Positions 13,888 through 27,254 of a stretch of 64,000 nt of DNA are shown piece after piece. The position numbers and the translations under genes were made by a program. The DNA comes from Polydactylus sextarius. Lineage: Eukaryota > Chordata > Actinopteri > Polynemidae. Below the pieces are notes generated by a model, which ran no database searches, had not been told where the DNA came from, and was given only the letters and a program-made list of their open reading frames with translations. Where the stretch lies: contig CM028924.1 of the NCBI GenBank assembly GCA_016801845.1, positions 8,832,501 to 8,896,500 on the forward strand, read 5' to 3'. Positions within the stretch are counted from its first letter, which is position 1, and every line of letters begins with the position of its first letter.

Positions 13888-13970
13888 AGGGTGGGAACCT
13901 TAATTACCCCTCAGTTCCCTCCAGTATTTCCCACCCCCCTCCTCCTCCTCCTCCTCCTAAACCGTGGTGA
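13860..13970 (+). promoter_or_regulatory. Upstream ORF 2 in the tpst1 5' leader
   Basis: A second upstream ATG opens a 36-codon frame that overlaps the first uORF in another frame. It includes a run of six CCT (proline) codons and stops at TGA 13968-13970, only 30 nt before the main ATG. Such short spacing disfavours reinitiation at the main start. It is a purely sequence-based call. Confidence 0.4.
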
Positions 13971-14000
13971 CATTGTCCTGTACTGTCTGTGGTCTACAAC

Positions 14001-14857
14001 ATGATTGGCAAGCTGAAACAGAACTTGCTGGTGGCGTGTCTGGTCATCAGCTCGGTCACGGTCTTCTACCTGGGCCGCCACGCCATGGAGTGCCACCACC
14101 GCATCGAGGAGCGAAGTCAGGTGGGCGGGATCCTGCCTCTTTCGGCGCTGGGAGGCAGCATGAGGACCACCTTACGGACGGGCCAGAACCTCAGCACGCC
14201 GTTCATTTACAACAAAGACATGCCGCTCATCTTCATCGGCGGCGTTCCCCGCAGCGGCACCACGCTGATGCGAGCCATGCTGGACGCCCACCCCGAGGTT
14301 CGCTGCGGCGAGGAGACCCGAGTCATCCCTCGCATCCTGGCCATGAAGCAGATGTGGAGCCGCTCGGGCCGGGAGAAGATGCGCCTGGACGAGGCGGGCG
14401 TGACGGACGAGGTGCTGGACGCCGCCATGCAGGCTTTCTTACTGGAAATCATCGTCAAACACGGCGAGCCCGCCAACTTCCTGTGCAACAAGGATCCATT
14501 TGCGCTAAAGTCGCTCGCCTACCTGGCCAAAATCTTTCCCCATGCCAAGTTTGTACTCATGATCCGTGACGGGAGGGCTTCTGTCCACTCCATGATCTCA
14601 CGGAAAGTGACCATCGCCGGCTTCGACCTGGGCAGCTACCGGGACTGTCTGACCAAGTGGAACCGGGCCATAGAGACCATGTACACTCAGTGTCTGGAGG
14701 CAGCTGATAAGTGTCTGCCTGTGCACTATGAACAGCTCGTCCTGCATCCCGAGAAATGGATGAGGACGCTATTGAAATTCCTCAACATTCCTTGGAATGA
14801 CGCCGTCCTCCATCATGAGGAGCTCATCGGGAAGGCTGGAGGAGTGTCGCTCTCCAA
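14001..14857 (+). CDS. tpst1: tpst1 coding exon 1 (membrane anchor and most of the catalytic domain)
   Basis: Encodes residues 1-285 and two bases of Lys286. The donor gtaagt starts at 14858; without splicing, translation stops at once (taa at 14859-14861), so the donor is well defined. The exon is markedly GC-richer than the surrounding introns. The exon proper begins at 13808 with about 190 nt of leader holding two uORFs and a (CCT)n run. Confidence 0.92.
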
Positions 14858-17800
14858 GTAAGTAGCACAGTTTATCTTTTCTATTCCATAGTTTAACCAA
14901 CTTCAGCTCCTTGTGTCTTGTTCTTGCGCCCAAGACGTTGAAAGTCTTAACATTTGGGTTTTTTAGTTGAGTTTAGTTGAATGTTTAAATTTGTGTGACT
15001 GACTAAAACAACACCGTGTCCGGTGGCAATGTGTATTTGATTGCAGCTCAGTGAGAGACTCGTCTGCGTCGTTGCAGCCAGACGTGACTCTTTAATTTCA
15101 GAGTAATTACAACATACACTGGCCCGTGTGACGTCTTTCAGGAACAGATTTAAGCAGTTTCAGCGTTGACTGTCGGTTAAAGGAGCAGTATGTAAGATTT
15201 TGAACTTAAAAACAACTGTCGCGTGTTGACCCCAGTGTTTGCCACATGTTGACGAGACTAGTTTGCTTTACCGTAGTTTCAAAATTGGGCCTTGGCGCAT
15301 TACACCAATTGGTAGCCGTAATGCTAATGTTGATGTTAAACACCGCTTTCAGCCGTCAACCGCAGACAACACACGTCTACGTCCACGTGCAAATCCTCAT
15401 TTTGTTTCTGCTTTTTGTCAAGACATTTTTTGAGTCGTGGCGTTGCCTTTTAGTTTTACTAACGTCAGACGTTTGTAATGACGTTTAGTAGCTGCAGCTA
15501 ATTGGTAACTGGCAACCTGGATGTTAAAATGCTACTGACTTCATGATTAGGAGACAGCAGCGGATGAAACAACAGGACAAAACACTAAATTAAAACATAA
15601 ACACGATTTTCGTGCTGTAAATTAAATTTAGAAATGTGAATATCGTGGCTGTACTATTGTTGTCAGTGATAACAGTGTTTCAGATGAACTTTATTCTTGA
15701 ATCTCTGGTGACACATTAGGATCATTTTACGTTCACTTGCCATAAAAATCTTATCTTTTAATGTCTTTTTGTCTGTTTCTCACTTTAATATAAGCTACAG
15801 GTTTATTTGGTTGCTTGTCTGTCACCGTGTCGGGTCGGAAACCATTTCAAACACATTTTAATCGGCTCAGAAACATGAGAGATGATTTTCTTTTTGAAAC
15901 GTGATTTTTATTGTGAACTACAAATACAAAAGAAAAAGAGTTAATGTAGCAGGAGGCGACCGGACGCTGTGTCTGTCCCGTTTTATGTATCTGATTCACT
16001 GATGTCTTGACGTCGGGATGTTACAAGAACTGTTGCCGATGTTTTTCTGGCGACGAGGGCAGCGCGATTCTCTAATGAACCATTTGTCTCTGTGCCTCTT
16101 TCTGCTCCGTTGACTCAGTAGATGGAGGCATATTGTGCGTCAGCAGAACGACCAGGTGGACGAGAGCAAATACAGAGCTCCCAATAGTTAATAGATAGTG
16201 ACATTATTCCCTTGGATGGAGTCAAAACTAATACAAATATACCTGGGCTTCCTATTCAAGTAAAGTCTGTGTGGAAACCGTGACTAATTAACAACACGTC
16301 ATAAAATGTCAGTGTTATTGTTTGCGAACTGTGACGTCACACACAAACGTTCACAAAGGCTCGTAAAGGTTAATGTAGCAGAATAGTTAACGTAGTCATG
16401 TGAGAAATCCCACCATGGAAAAAGGCTCGAAACATTGCAGGTGATTAACTCGGCCGCGTCGACCTCCGGCACATCGCATGACGACTAATCTGGCGAAACG
16501 GTCTGGATTGTAAAATATTAGCCCGAGGCGACTAATTGTCGGGGCTGAAGCGGTGCCAGTTCCTTCATGTGTATCAATTTAACCCCGAGGACAAACTTTT
16601 ACCAGACGACTCCTCCGCCGCTACAGACTCATTAAACAACACCACTGCAGGGGCGGCAGCGACCTCTGCCAGGCTCTCCAGCTCTACGTGGTCACGGTGG
16701 CCAACCATACACATAACACTACATACTCAGTGTAGTAGAAATCAATCTGGACATGTCTCCGTCTGCACAGCTTTTAACTAAAGGCCTGGAGGGAGGAGGG
16801 GAGTGGAGAACGTATGGGTTGGTAATTAACCTGAAGACAGTTGACATGTAGGTCAACAGCCTGTCAAGTTGTAAAGAATTATGTTCTATATAATCTCATT
16901 TCATGTCAGCAGGCGCCTCAGGTTTGAAATATATCCTCGCTGTGTTTTCACCGAGCTTCCAGACTTTATATCATTGGAAATGAAACATTATGCTGCTGAG
17001 CTCAGCGAGGAACCTGCTCATTAGTGACTGGAAACACACGCGATGATGTTTGCACCACTGCACTGCTTCCTAATGGCCCTGCCTGGTGTCAGAGTTGTTT
17101 AGGTTCCAGTGATTTGGGAGTTTGGCCTCTGGAAGTCGTGAAGAAAACACTGGAGGGGTACAGCCCCATTCCTCGCCTCTTATCTGCCCCCCACCCCCCT
17201 TCTTCCTGCCACGTTGAACCAGAGTGGAGCTTCTAGAGATGATTCAGAACATGTTTTTTTATTGTCTGCATATGATATGCATATAAGACTCTTGGTTTTT
17301 ATTGCACATCTTATTAACTCATTCAACTTCTCTAATTTGACCAACAAAAAAGCAGCAGCAGTGATGATAAGAGAGTTGCAGAAGTCATCAGCTATTAGAT
17401 TAGATCAGGCTTTAATGAATCCTTCACTGGGGAAATTCAGTATAATACAATAGAAACAAGAGGCACAGTTTTACAGTGTAGTTCAGTGGTAGGTGCAACA
17501 TTTTCTAAATTGACCTCAAATAACAAATTTGGATTTCTGGTTAAATGCAAATACTTTTGTGTTTGTGTCAGAAGTAAATACCCTCGTTCTGCCGTTTCCG
17601 TCGACTTTTATGAGATTTTTAAGAATCCTGCTTCCTGTTTATGTTCGGGACAAATCTGTTCTGAACAAACAGACTGAAGCAGCGGGATTAAAGTTCAGAG
17701 TTGTAAACTTAATTATATTCTTTGCTCATTTCACACTACTATACCTCTGTAGCCTGGTTCAGAATCAATAGGGAAGTTTTATGCACGTATTTATCCTCAG

Positions 17801-19097
17801 GCGATTTATTGAAGAAAAGTGAAAGTTTTAATGTTGTACGTTAAAAAAGTGAAATGTTTTTTTTTGTTTGTTTGAATATCATTATTCAAACATTCACCAG
17901 AAACCAGACTCAGTCGGGAATTTGATACAAGCCAACCTCAGTATATCAGTCCTTATAGAGCCGCTACCCTGTGCTCCGTCTTCGGTGACGTCACAGCTCT
18001 TAGATCGTCTTTCAAGGACTCTCCAGCCGCTGCTGTTTGCCGAGCTTGGACCTACTTGTGTTTAAAGGACGACCTTCTTGACTGCCAGCTTCCTAGACGA
18101 ACTCAAGACATAATCCTGTTCACGTAAAACAGAAAAAAATGACGACGTTAAGCGCTTGGAGCCATTTTATTCCCTCCCTTATAAAATATTCTACCAGTAA
18201 CAACACAACAAACCAATTCCCTGACCTTTTAAATATTGATCTTTAACCTGAAAAGCGTTGCCATGTGTGTTACTTACGGTTGTGTACTTTTGTGGCGACG
18301 GAGATTGAAGGAGACAAAGCAACCGTAACCAGTTCAGAGACACCACGAGTTTAGTAAAACGTGGATTTAAAGAAACACACATCACTTTGTTTATCACATC
18401 TTCTAATTATAACTTGACAGCTTTGACGACAACGCGCCGACAGTCAGTAACATTCAGAGCACGAGTGGGTGAACAATACATTAATGGTTTAAATGATGTG
18501 ATTTCATACAACCTGTGATTCTTATTACATATAGTTAGATGTTGTCTGCAGCAGACGCGTGCTCTTTTTAATATCTAATCACATTAAAGCGCTCATGTGG
18601 ACGCGGCTCTCTCTTCCCATCTGTTGTTTACCTACCAGCAGACAGTCTCCCGCAGCCTGATAGGAGATGCATGTAAATGATTAGTATCGACTGTTTCATT
18701 ATGCTAAAGCTTCATACAATAGATCAAAAGCTATAGCTAAGTCTATAAGTAGCGCCCTGAATTTTCCAGCCCATAAATAATTCGACCGCGCTGTCGGTTG
18801 CAGTTTTTATGAGGTTGTGAAGCACAATTATCAGACTTAAAAAATTTAAAAGCGAACGCTTGTAAACTAAAAGCTCTTTTCATTTGTATTAATGTCATAT
18901 AGGCACCAGGTTATATGTTATTTATTCAGCAAGAATATGATGATAATAATAATAATGATAATAATAATAATTACAGTTTTTTTTCTTCATTAATCTCTTT
19001 GTTCTCTAATTTTAGGCTTAATCCTTAAAGTTGAGAAATTATGGACTGATACTGATTTTTAAAACAAGAATTTGTCAGATTACAATAGTGACTTATT

Positions 19098-19143
<46 letters not shown>

Positions 19144-22100
19144 TTTTGGTGATGTTATGTTTATTAACAGAGAAACAAGGAACCGTTTGTTTTACATGAT
19201 TTATTATTTTTTAATAATAAATATAATATATAATCAATATTTAATTTAGATTATACTTAATTACTCAATTATTTTAATTATTAATTTGAATATTATTTAG
19301 AAAATAACTAAAAAATAAAAATAACATAAAATAATGAATGATAAAATAAAATAAAATAAACCGCTCAAAAAATACAAATGAAATGATTCAGATAGTTAAA
19401 AGGTTAAACATTAACAAGATTTTTCTGGCTATTATTATATATTTATTATACAGATTCATGAAAACCATCTTTAACAAGTTGGTTTATCTTTTATAATTAG
19501 AATATAAAGCCAACCGAACCAACCTGCAAACAACAAAATGTTCTTAAGATAATGTTTACGGTGTTATGTCTCAAGCAGTCGCCATGGAAACATAGAGACA
19601 TGAGAAGTGCTCTTCATCCATTCGACTAAAACGCCTGACCATTATAAGACAATGGAAAGGACCCTTGAGGTGGTCGGACCTCTCTCATCACCACTTGTGT
19701 CCAGAACTTGTGGCGGTCGTGTTTATATAAAACGCTCCTCGTGTGTTTAACCTTGTGACTATAGAACGATACGACGCGACGTCTGATGGAAATGACCAAA
19801 AAAAAACAAAACAAACAAAACAAATGCAGAGAGCCAAATGGAGATGGGAGAGTCTCGGTCATTTAGTGCACACGTCACCACTCACATAAATTGATTCCAA
19901 TTAAATATTCATCAACGGGGACTTTAACCAGATCCCTCTAAGCTGAGCTGAAGATCGACGTGGAGACGCCGAGTTGTTCCGTATGTCTGAGTCTTGACAG
20001 CACAACGTTGGCAGCCACAGTAAGAAACAAAGTACACAATGCTCCTGAAGTCCAAAAACAATGGGCTCTTTTCTAGATTAATACATTTAGATAATTAGTT
20101 TACGTGTTTTTGTCGCTTTAGTTATAATTTATGGTTTTATTAGTTTATTAGAGTCTCAGGTTATTTTAGCTAAATTGAATTTAACCAAAAATAGAAATCA
20201 AACCCTGTTAGACCGGTTGTTATCTGTAATATTAAAGTAACAAGAGCAGCAGTAGATAATAATTAATAATAGTGAGAACGCAAATAATAACAGTTTGACT
20301 TAATCACCAATTTCTGTGTATTTTTGCATTTTTTCTTTCTACTACTCCACAGTAGTTTTACCTTGTCAACATGTCTGCCATTACAGCCCTTTTGTTTTTT
20401 TTTTTTTTTTTTTCTTCCAATATTAAAACCTCCTCCCTAAAAGGCTTCTGATATTATTTGCAGTAAGCCTTCGGGGCAGCACAACCACCATTTACCATCA
20501 TAAACATTTTCTGACTCTCTCAAGCACTTTGCCCTCGGTGCATTAAAGTCAACCCCCATGACACCTGGCAGAAAATACGCCTCACGCCCACTGCTCTCCG
20601 CCGCCGCCTCTCCTCTGCTTTTCGGTCTCTATCTTTATGAATATCAGTGGGCGGTCGGGCCTCGGGGTGGGAGATCATCTCAGCATTAACATCAATTACC
20701 TGTCTTTGATTTAGTGGAGACCATGCCCGGCTCGGAGAGCGGCTCCATTACTTCTCCCAGGACAACGAGCTGTTCCTCCCCTCCACCCTAACTCCTCCAT
20801 CCTGACTTATCAGCTTTTGATGATACAGAACACCACCTTGGGTAAAGGAGGTCCAGACATGAATAATTGACGAGCTGGAGGCCATAAAGAGCATCAGGCT
20901 GAAGGGAAGTGGTCATGTGATGGACAGAAAGGAGATTTTGTCACATCACATGACAACATGGAGACTTTCTGCATCACTGGTACACACTGGTGATTATATA
21001 TTATTAAAGCTTGATAACGTGAAACAAACATATGAGATGTTAATCTGTCTCATATTGTTTTCTATCTGTATCTGGCCTCCAGCTTTATGCTGATAATAAT
21101 AATCGTGATCGCTGAGATCATCATCACTGGTGCAACATCTTGTGTTCATCATAGAAGACATGACTCCTACTCTGATATTTAATTGGTCACACTATGACTG
21201 ATTTGATTCCCATTCACAAACTGCTGATTTGAGTCAATTAACGGTTCGATTTGACTCTATTGATTCATTTAGAGACATTTCAATTTCGGCACCGGTTTGG
21301 TTCGGATATGAAAGATTTTCACAAAACTAATGATTAATGTTTTCATCAAAAACCATCACTGTCCGGCAGCTTTGCGATGCATTTTAAAAGCGTCAGGGCT
21401 CTGTGTTGTGTGTTGAAGACGTGTCGGGTCCAGGGTTTTTTTTTATAACAAACGTCACAGTAAAATTGACCAATCAGGAACGCCAATCAATCGTCCTCCT
21501 AAATATTCATTTTTGTCACATCAGTAATCTGCTGGTCAAACCGAAAAGTTCATCACAGACGTGGAAACGTGCCGAGTTATTTTAACATTACAGCACCACA
21601 AGTAAAGAAAGAACTAATAGTAAGTTTGGAAACTGGATACGAGCCGAATGTTGATAATGACACAGAGGAAACTGGAAATGGCAACAATAAAAGATCCATC
21701 AAAGGATTTTTTTTTTTTTAATCGATCGATCGAGACTACGACGAACTTTTTGATGGTAATAACTTAGGTTACATTGAAGCTGGGATCATATGACTTCTCT
21801 AGTGATGGAAAAGCTCCATGTACGAATTAGTTGTATATTTAGAGGAACCAAGCTGATTTAAATTATAAGAAATAAACATGAAAGAAACTGACTGAGTCAC
21901 CAAAGTAATGAAAAGTTAGTGAAGAGAGGAGAGTCTGACATAAAGTCTGCTGACATCATATGTGAATAGTGAGAGTGGACGGGTCCAAGTTGACAGAGTC
22001 TTCAGTCCTTTGTGGTGTTTGTTAGATGTTGAAGAGATTTACTGTTACTCTGGTTTGTGTTGCATCACATGGTTTTTGCAGTTGTGCGCTTGTAGCCAAC

Positions 22101-25100
22101 TAACACAAGTGTTGCGTCAGTGTGACACTTTTACTGTTTTTTTTTTTTCCTGAAAGATAAAAGTTCAGATATGATTAAAAATAATAGATCATTACAAGGG
22201 GAGTCTCTTAAAGTTTCTCAAAAAAAAAAAAAAAAAAGTTAATCTGGCAGCGAAAGGAAGGAAGTGACAAGGAAACTTCTCATTTCCGAACCATGACTCA
22301 TTTTGGTGTCTGTATGCATCACTGTGTGTGTGTGATATAAACTGTACGTGTGTTTGCACAGATCTCTATAGAGCGACTAACGTGATAGTGAAGCTGAACT
22401 GTGTCTCTAATCAGTTTATGTTGCATGTCAACACTTGGCTGCCTCCTGGGCCTTGATGGAGGTACCTAAAGTGATTCTCTGCCCATTTGTTGTAGAGTGG
22501 GTATTTGAATCACGGCCATCTCCCTCCATCCTCCTGAGATGACAAAACCAGCTCAGTCTATTAATCATTCAGGAGACTATACCGGTGCAGTGTAAAGATT
22601 CAGTTGCAAAGTAAATGGATTAGTGGAAAGTGAATTGCCAGATTGAGGTATGGAGTCAGACAGGAAACATAGGGATGGAGGAGCTGGACTGCAGATGGTA
22701 AATAGACGTCTGGGGAGAAACAGAGAGCAGACGCGAAGAGACGAGGAAGAAGAGGAGGAGTGGCTGTTTGGTTTTGGTACGAGAGATTTTTTTTTTTTTT
22801 TTTAATTTTAGCCAGAATAAAATGTTTCTTTATACAAGCTGCCAGGGGAAAATAAAACATCTAAGCAGAGTCAGTTGTGCCATCGTTTCTAAATAACACC
22901 ACGCTGCTGAAGTCTTATTTTTGTCGTAAAGGAAATGACTGTCCTGCTGTGTTAGTCACTGGATTTTAGTTTTATTTGTTTTGCGCACGTGATATCAAAG
23001 TCTGCGGTGATGTTTCTAATCCATAAATGAGAACAGCAACGATTTGTCCGTTAACTTTTGTCACAATTTATTTGCAAAATTTGAAATTGTATCAAACCTC
23101 CATCTCATTATTATTGTGGGAAAGTTACATGTTTCTTTCTTTCTTTTTTTTTTTTTTTTTTTTTTTTTAATCACAGACTTTCACCAACACTTTAGATAAA
23201 CTAACTTTGTGTAACCACAAAGAAACATCCTCGTTGGCGAAATGAGACGCTCCAGCTGACGGAGCATTTCCTGTTTATGTCGTTTATACCCATAGAGTGT
23301 TTATGCTACATGCCATACCTGTTGCCTAGCAACAGCAACAAAAACAACATTGCCTTTTGCCAACGTTGAGACAAAAAAAAAAAAAAAAGAAATCACAGTC
23401 ATATAAAATCTTATATGAGTTGTACTGATTGGCAAAACATACTCCTATTGGTCATATGACATTTAGTTTTAGCTGCACGTCCATGTCGTAAACACCACCT
23501 GAGCTGCAATGAATCTTGGGATATGTTGGACTGTGAAGGGTGCAACTGTTGTAGCTTTCACAGCTCAGGGGGAAAAGACGCTGGATTCGTAGGCTGACGC
23601 TTCGATGCAAATTGTTATTGGCAGCTTCTATAATGATGAAATGTGTTTCAGCAGAGGTTTACAGTTAAAATGCCACAGTATCTACTAAATGGATACTATG
23701 TGTATGCTCCCTGTCTTTTTGTTTGGAAAATGCGGTTGGATAATAAAACAAGCTCGGTTGTATAATTTAGGTCAGACCTCGTTTCTCCCACACTGTGGGG
23801 AGTTTTTAGGGACAATCAATGCTGTGACTACTAATGATAACAGTCCATTGACGATGTCGATCGCTAAAATGTCCTAAATGGGAGCTGGTTTACATGGTCT
23901 GAACCATAAGCACAAGGTGTTTGTGTGTGCAAGATTCAAAACCTGATTCAGTTTATCTACAGGATATATGACACTTAGGACCAATCCCATTTCTCCTTTT
24001 TAGTCCTTCCCTTCATCCCTTGAAACAAAGTGTTGAGGCGCAGGGATGAAAACATTCCCCTAAAAATGAGAAACCGCTACTTTACCGTTACATGTCATCA
24101 GAAGTCGTCGCTAGTCGTCGAATGACAATGAACAATCAAGTTTGCAACTTGATTTAAAACTGACAAATCATTCATTTACATTAGTCTCTCATTTCGGTGG
24201 AAGTCACCATCAGAAGAGTCCTGGTGTCAGATGAATGGAAAACATTAGCAAAGTGAGCTACTAGCTATTGCTAGCTAACGCTAACGAAAGTTATTGATTA
24301 GCGTTTGGCGATAAGTGAGTTTAGTAAGTCAAATCTAATAATTGGTTTATTAATTAAATTGCTAAATTTTTTTTGACAACTGCATCCTTGTCCTGGTGCA
24401 TGCTGGGAAATTTCTCATACCCCTTCGCTTGAAGTTCTGGTCCTGGTAGCTTTTTTTGGAGGGTTGAGTGACCCCTCACCCTTCATCCAGAAGAGTATTG
24501 AGATAACCCTTCTCCTCATGTGAATGTGCAAAAGAGTGGGGTAGGGGTAAGAGGTAGAAATGGCCATTAACATGCACCAGTAAGAACTGTAAAACTGTTA
24601 ATATGTTAATGAACATGTTGTAAAGAACCGTTGACCTTCACGAACAAGCACTTTGTTGTTACTGAGGTCATTTCAAAACCCAACATTTTTTTTTTTTTTG
24701 TGTGTGTCTCATTAGGGTTGAGAGGTCCACAGACCAGGTCATCAAACCCGTCAACGTGGAGGCCTTATCTAAGTGGGTGGGGAAGATCCCAGCAGACGTG
24801 GTGAGGGACATGGCCGCCATCGCCCCCATGTTGTCTCGTCTGGGCTACGATCCACATGCGAACCCTCCTAATTACGGCCAGCCGGACCCCAAAGTCCTGG
24901 ACAACACCAGAAGGGTGAGTTACTGAGCAGAAAATTATTAAATTTGCTGCAAGTGTCAGCTTTTTTGTTTTGTTTTGTTTTATTTTGTTTTGTTTTTTTC
25001 TCCTTCAAATTCATTTCTTGTGATTGAGCTACCAGAGAGAGTTCATTCAGTGCTGTTTGGCTGATGTAGTTTATCCAGAGACTAACGCGGTGATTTATTT

Positions 25101-27223
25101 ATTTTCTCCTGAAACGATCGATTGGTTGACGAGTAGATACAGTTTCAGTCAATCAAGATTTTCTTCGGTTGATTCCAGCTTTTAAAATACCCTCCTTGTA
25201 ATAAAACCACACAAAAAGTGAAGTTTTAGAGAAGTCGTGTTTTATTAGGTTCAAATTTAGAACAACGTCTCGGAAAGAAAGGAAATAAAAAGATTTCTGG
25301 AGACGTTTTATGTACTCACGGCCGCATCAGTGTCTATTTTTTGCCCCTCATCTCGTGTTGTCGCTGATTTTCACCGTAATAACAAAATCATGAAGGGTTA
25401 AAAATAAATCCACTTGCGACACTTCCAGGAACAGAACAAGTGTAATTGCATGTTGGGTAATTGCTCTGTCAGATGATCAGTCGAGCAGGGAAACAATGTG
25501 AGGGACGTGCAAGTTTTTTGAGCGTTTGTTATTATAACAGCGTCTCACCGCAGCTCGTGAAGAGAAAGGAACTGCTCATTGATGTTGAACGGACATTATG
25601 TGTCAGGAGAAATCCCCTCAGCCTGAGAAAACAAGTTGCATAATGTCTTGTGTGGTAAACCATGACCGTGATGTTATCAGGGACATCTCACCTTAGACTG
25701 CATGTTTACTAAGAACATCTGTGTCCCGTCCCGGGGGTGTGGGAAGATTTCAGGGAGTGGGTTACGTTTTAACAGTGTACGTCTGCAGCTTCAGGAAGTG
25801 ACTCGTTCTCTGCGGTGCCATATTAAAGTTGCCCTATGCAAGAATTTTAAGCTAATGTAGCAGCACCATAGTCACTGTGATGGATAAATGACTATTTATG
25901 GGGTGAATGAAGGGTTACCCACTTAGCGCCAACATGTATATTAACCCCAGTGATCTAAAAAGTAGTCGTTTTGTTACATATTTTGCATCTTGAACCTGGT
26001 TTTACTGACTGCAGGAGGAGCTTGGTAAAGAAAAAAAGCAACCAGATTTGCATAGTGCAACTTTAAGAGGAAGAGGCCATGTTTTGACCGTTTTGTGTGT
26101 CTTGTTTTTCATAGGAAGCCCCCTATACGTTTAATTACTAGTGCATTTGACCTGAAGGAAGGAGAATAAACACCCATGTTCAGTATGTTTATCATTCAAC
26201 CCTCTGAACACGACATAAACTGTGTATATGAGCTGGAGTTCAGTCTCTTCTGCAGCGATGTCCTCGCCAGATGTCAAATCCTCTGAGCATCTTGGGAAAA
26301 CAGCTGCTATTTTTGGAGCAGAATATGTTTTATTAAATTCTTCTCCTCGTGCGGAGCGATCAGGTGACTTCAGGTTGCGTCCTGCATATCTGAGCCACAG
26401 GACACACTCTCTCTCTCTCTCTGTCCGTCTCCTCTGTTTATTTGTATCTATCATAGTACACAGAAAATGAGGTTTTAAGGTTGCTCTGGTACTTAACTTA
26501 GATGCCCAATTTCCTAATGGGGTGAACACAAGAGGTGCCAACATTAATAAGTCATGATGATGCTAAATCATCAAAAGCCTCTGAGTGAGTTTTCAGTATA
26601 TTAAGTATAAAGTTTTAAGTGTTTTATACAGTTCGATTAGAAGCTCAGTGGTGTCACAGGCATTAGCGTTAGCGTGTTTTGACTGTACTAAATTCTTATT
26701 TCTTGTATTACTTAGTTACAGTGTGGGGCTGCGAATACGATCGGCCAGATATTTGTGAGGTTTTACGCCGTAATTGACGGCGCAAGTGTGACACATTCAC
26801 AGCAAACACAAGAACAGTGTGCGTCTTTGTGTGTTTGCACTCGGTGATTGTATATACACGTATATAAGAATGGCACAAAAGAAGATACGTGTTAAATTTA
26901 ATAAGGTCGCGCTGTTAACGATCATCACTTTTTAGTTGCAAGGTTGCACTTTTTAAGATTTATTTCTGAAAGGCTTTTCAAAATAAAAGTTGCTTCACAT
27001 TAAAAGCTTATGTAACACAAATAGGAATAACAAACACAATAAAAATAGTCATCCTGGAAAGCTTTGAGCCGTTTGTCACGGAACACATTAAACCAAGTTT
27101 GGATGCCGACTTGGATCCGTCACAGTTTACACACAGAGTGAACCCGACCATGGAGAAGTGAATCCATGTTCACCACCTCAGTCAGTCACATCTGGAGAAC
27201 AGGAACATCTGATTTCAGCTCAG

Positions 27224-27254
<31 letters not shown>

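Larger units (their letters stand above)
13808..14000 (+). other. tpst1: 5' UTR part of the first coding exon of tpst1
   Basis: Starts after the acceptor tgttccag (13800-13807), preceded by T-rich sequence. It contains two upstream ATGs with short frames and a CT-rich block (about 13930-13958). The main ATG follows in the context aacATGa. Confidence 0.65.
14858..24715 (+). other. tpst1: tpst1 intron 2
   Basis: 9.9 kb, gtaagt to tcattag. It contains the left part of a TTAAAGGAGCA-type MITE (15177 to about 15540), (CA)n at 19101-19130 and a long poly-T near 20397-20413. It also holds two islands of unrepetitive, GC-richer sequence (18530-18850 and 20450-20960) that could be regulatory, an RFX-like X-box at 23321-23333, and a roughly 590 bp inverted-repeat element at 23975-24570. 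A LINE-tail-like 'cttcactggggaaattcag' lies at about 17423-17441. No coding sequence seen. Confidence 0.6.

Noticed and set aside
13964..14569. 201-codon frame overlapping tpst1 coding exon 1
   Set aside because: It is the +1 shadow of the GC-rich tpst1 exon; the other frame contains all sulfotransferase motifs.
26131..26544. 137-codon frame on the - strand in tpst1 intron 3
   Set aside because: No known family, no splice signals at useful places, and low-complexity (CT)n inside.
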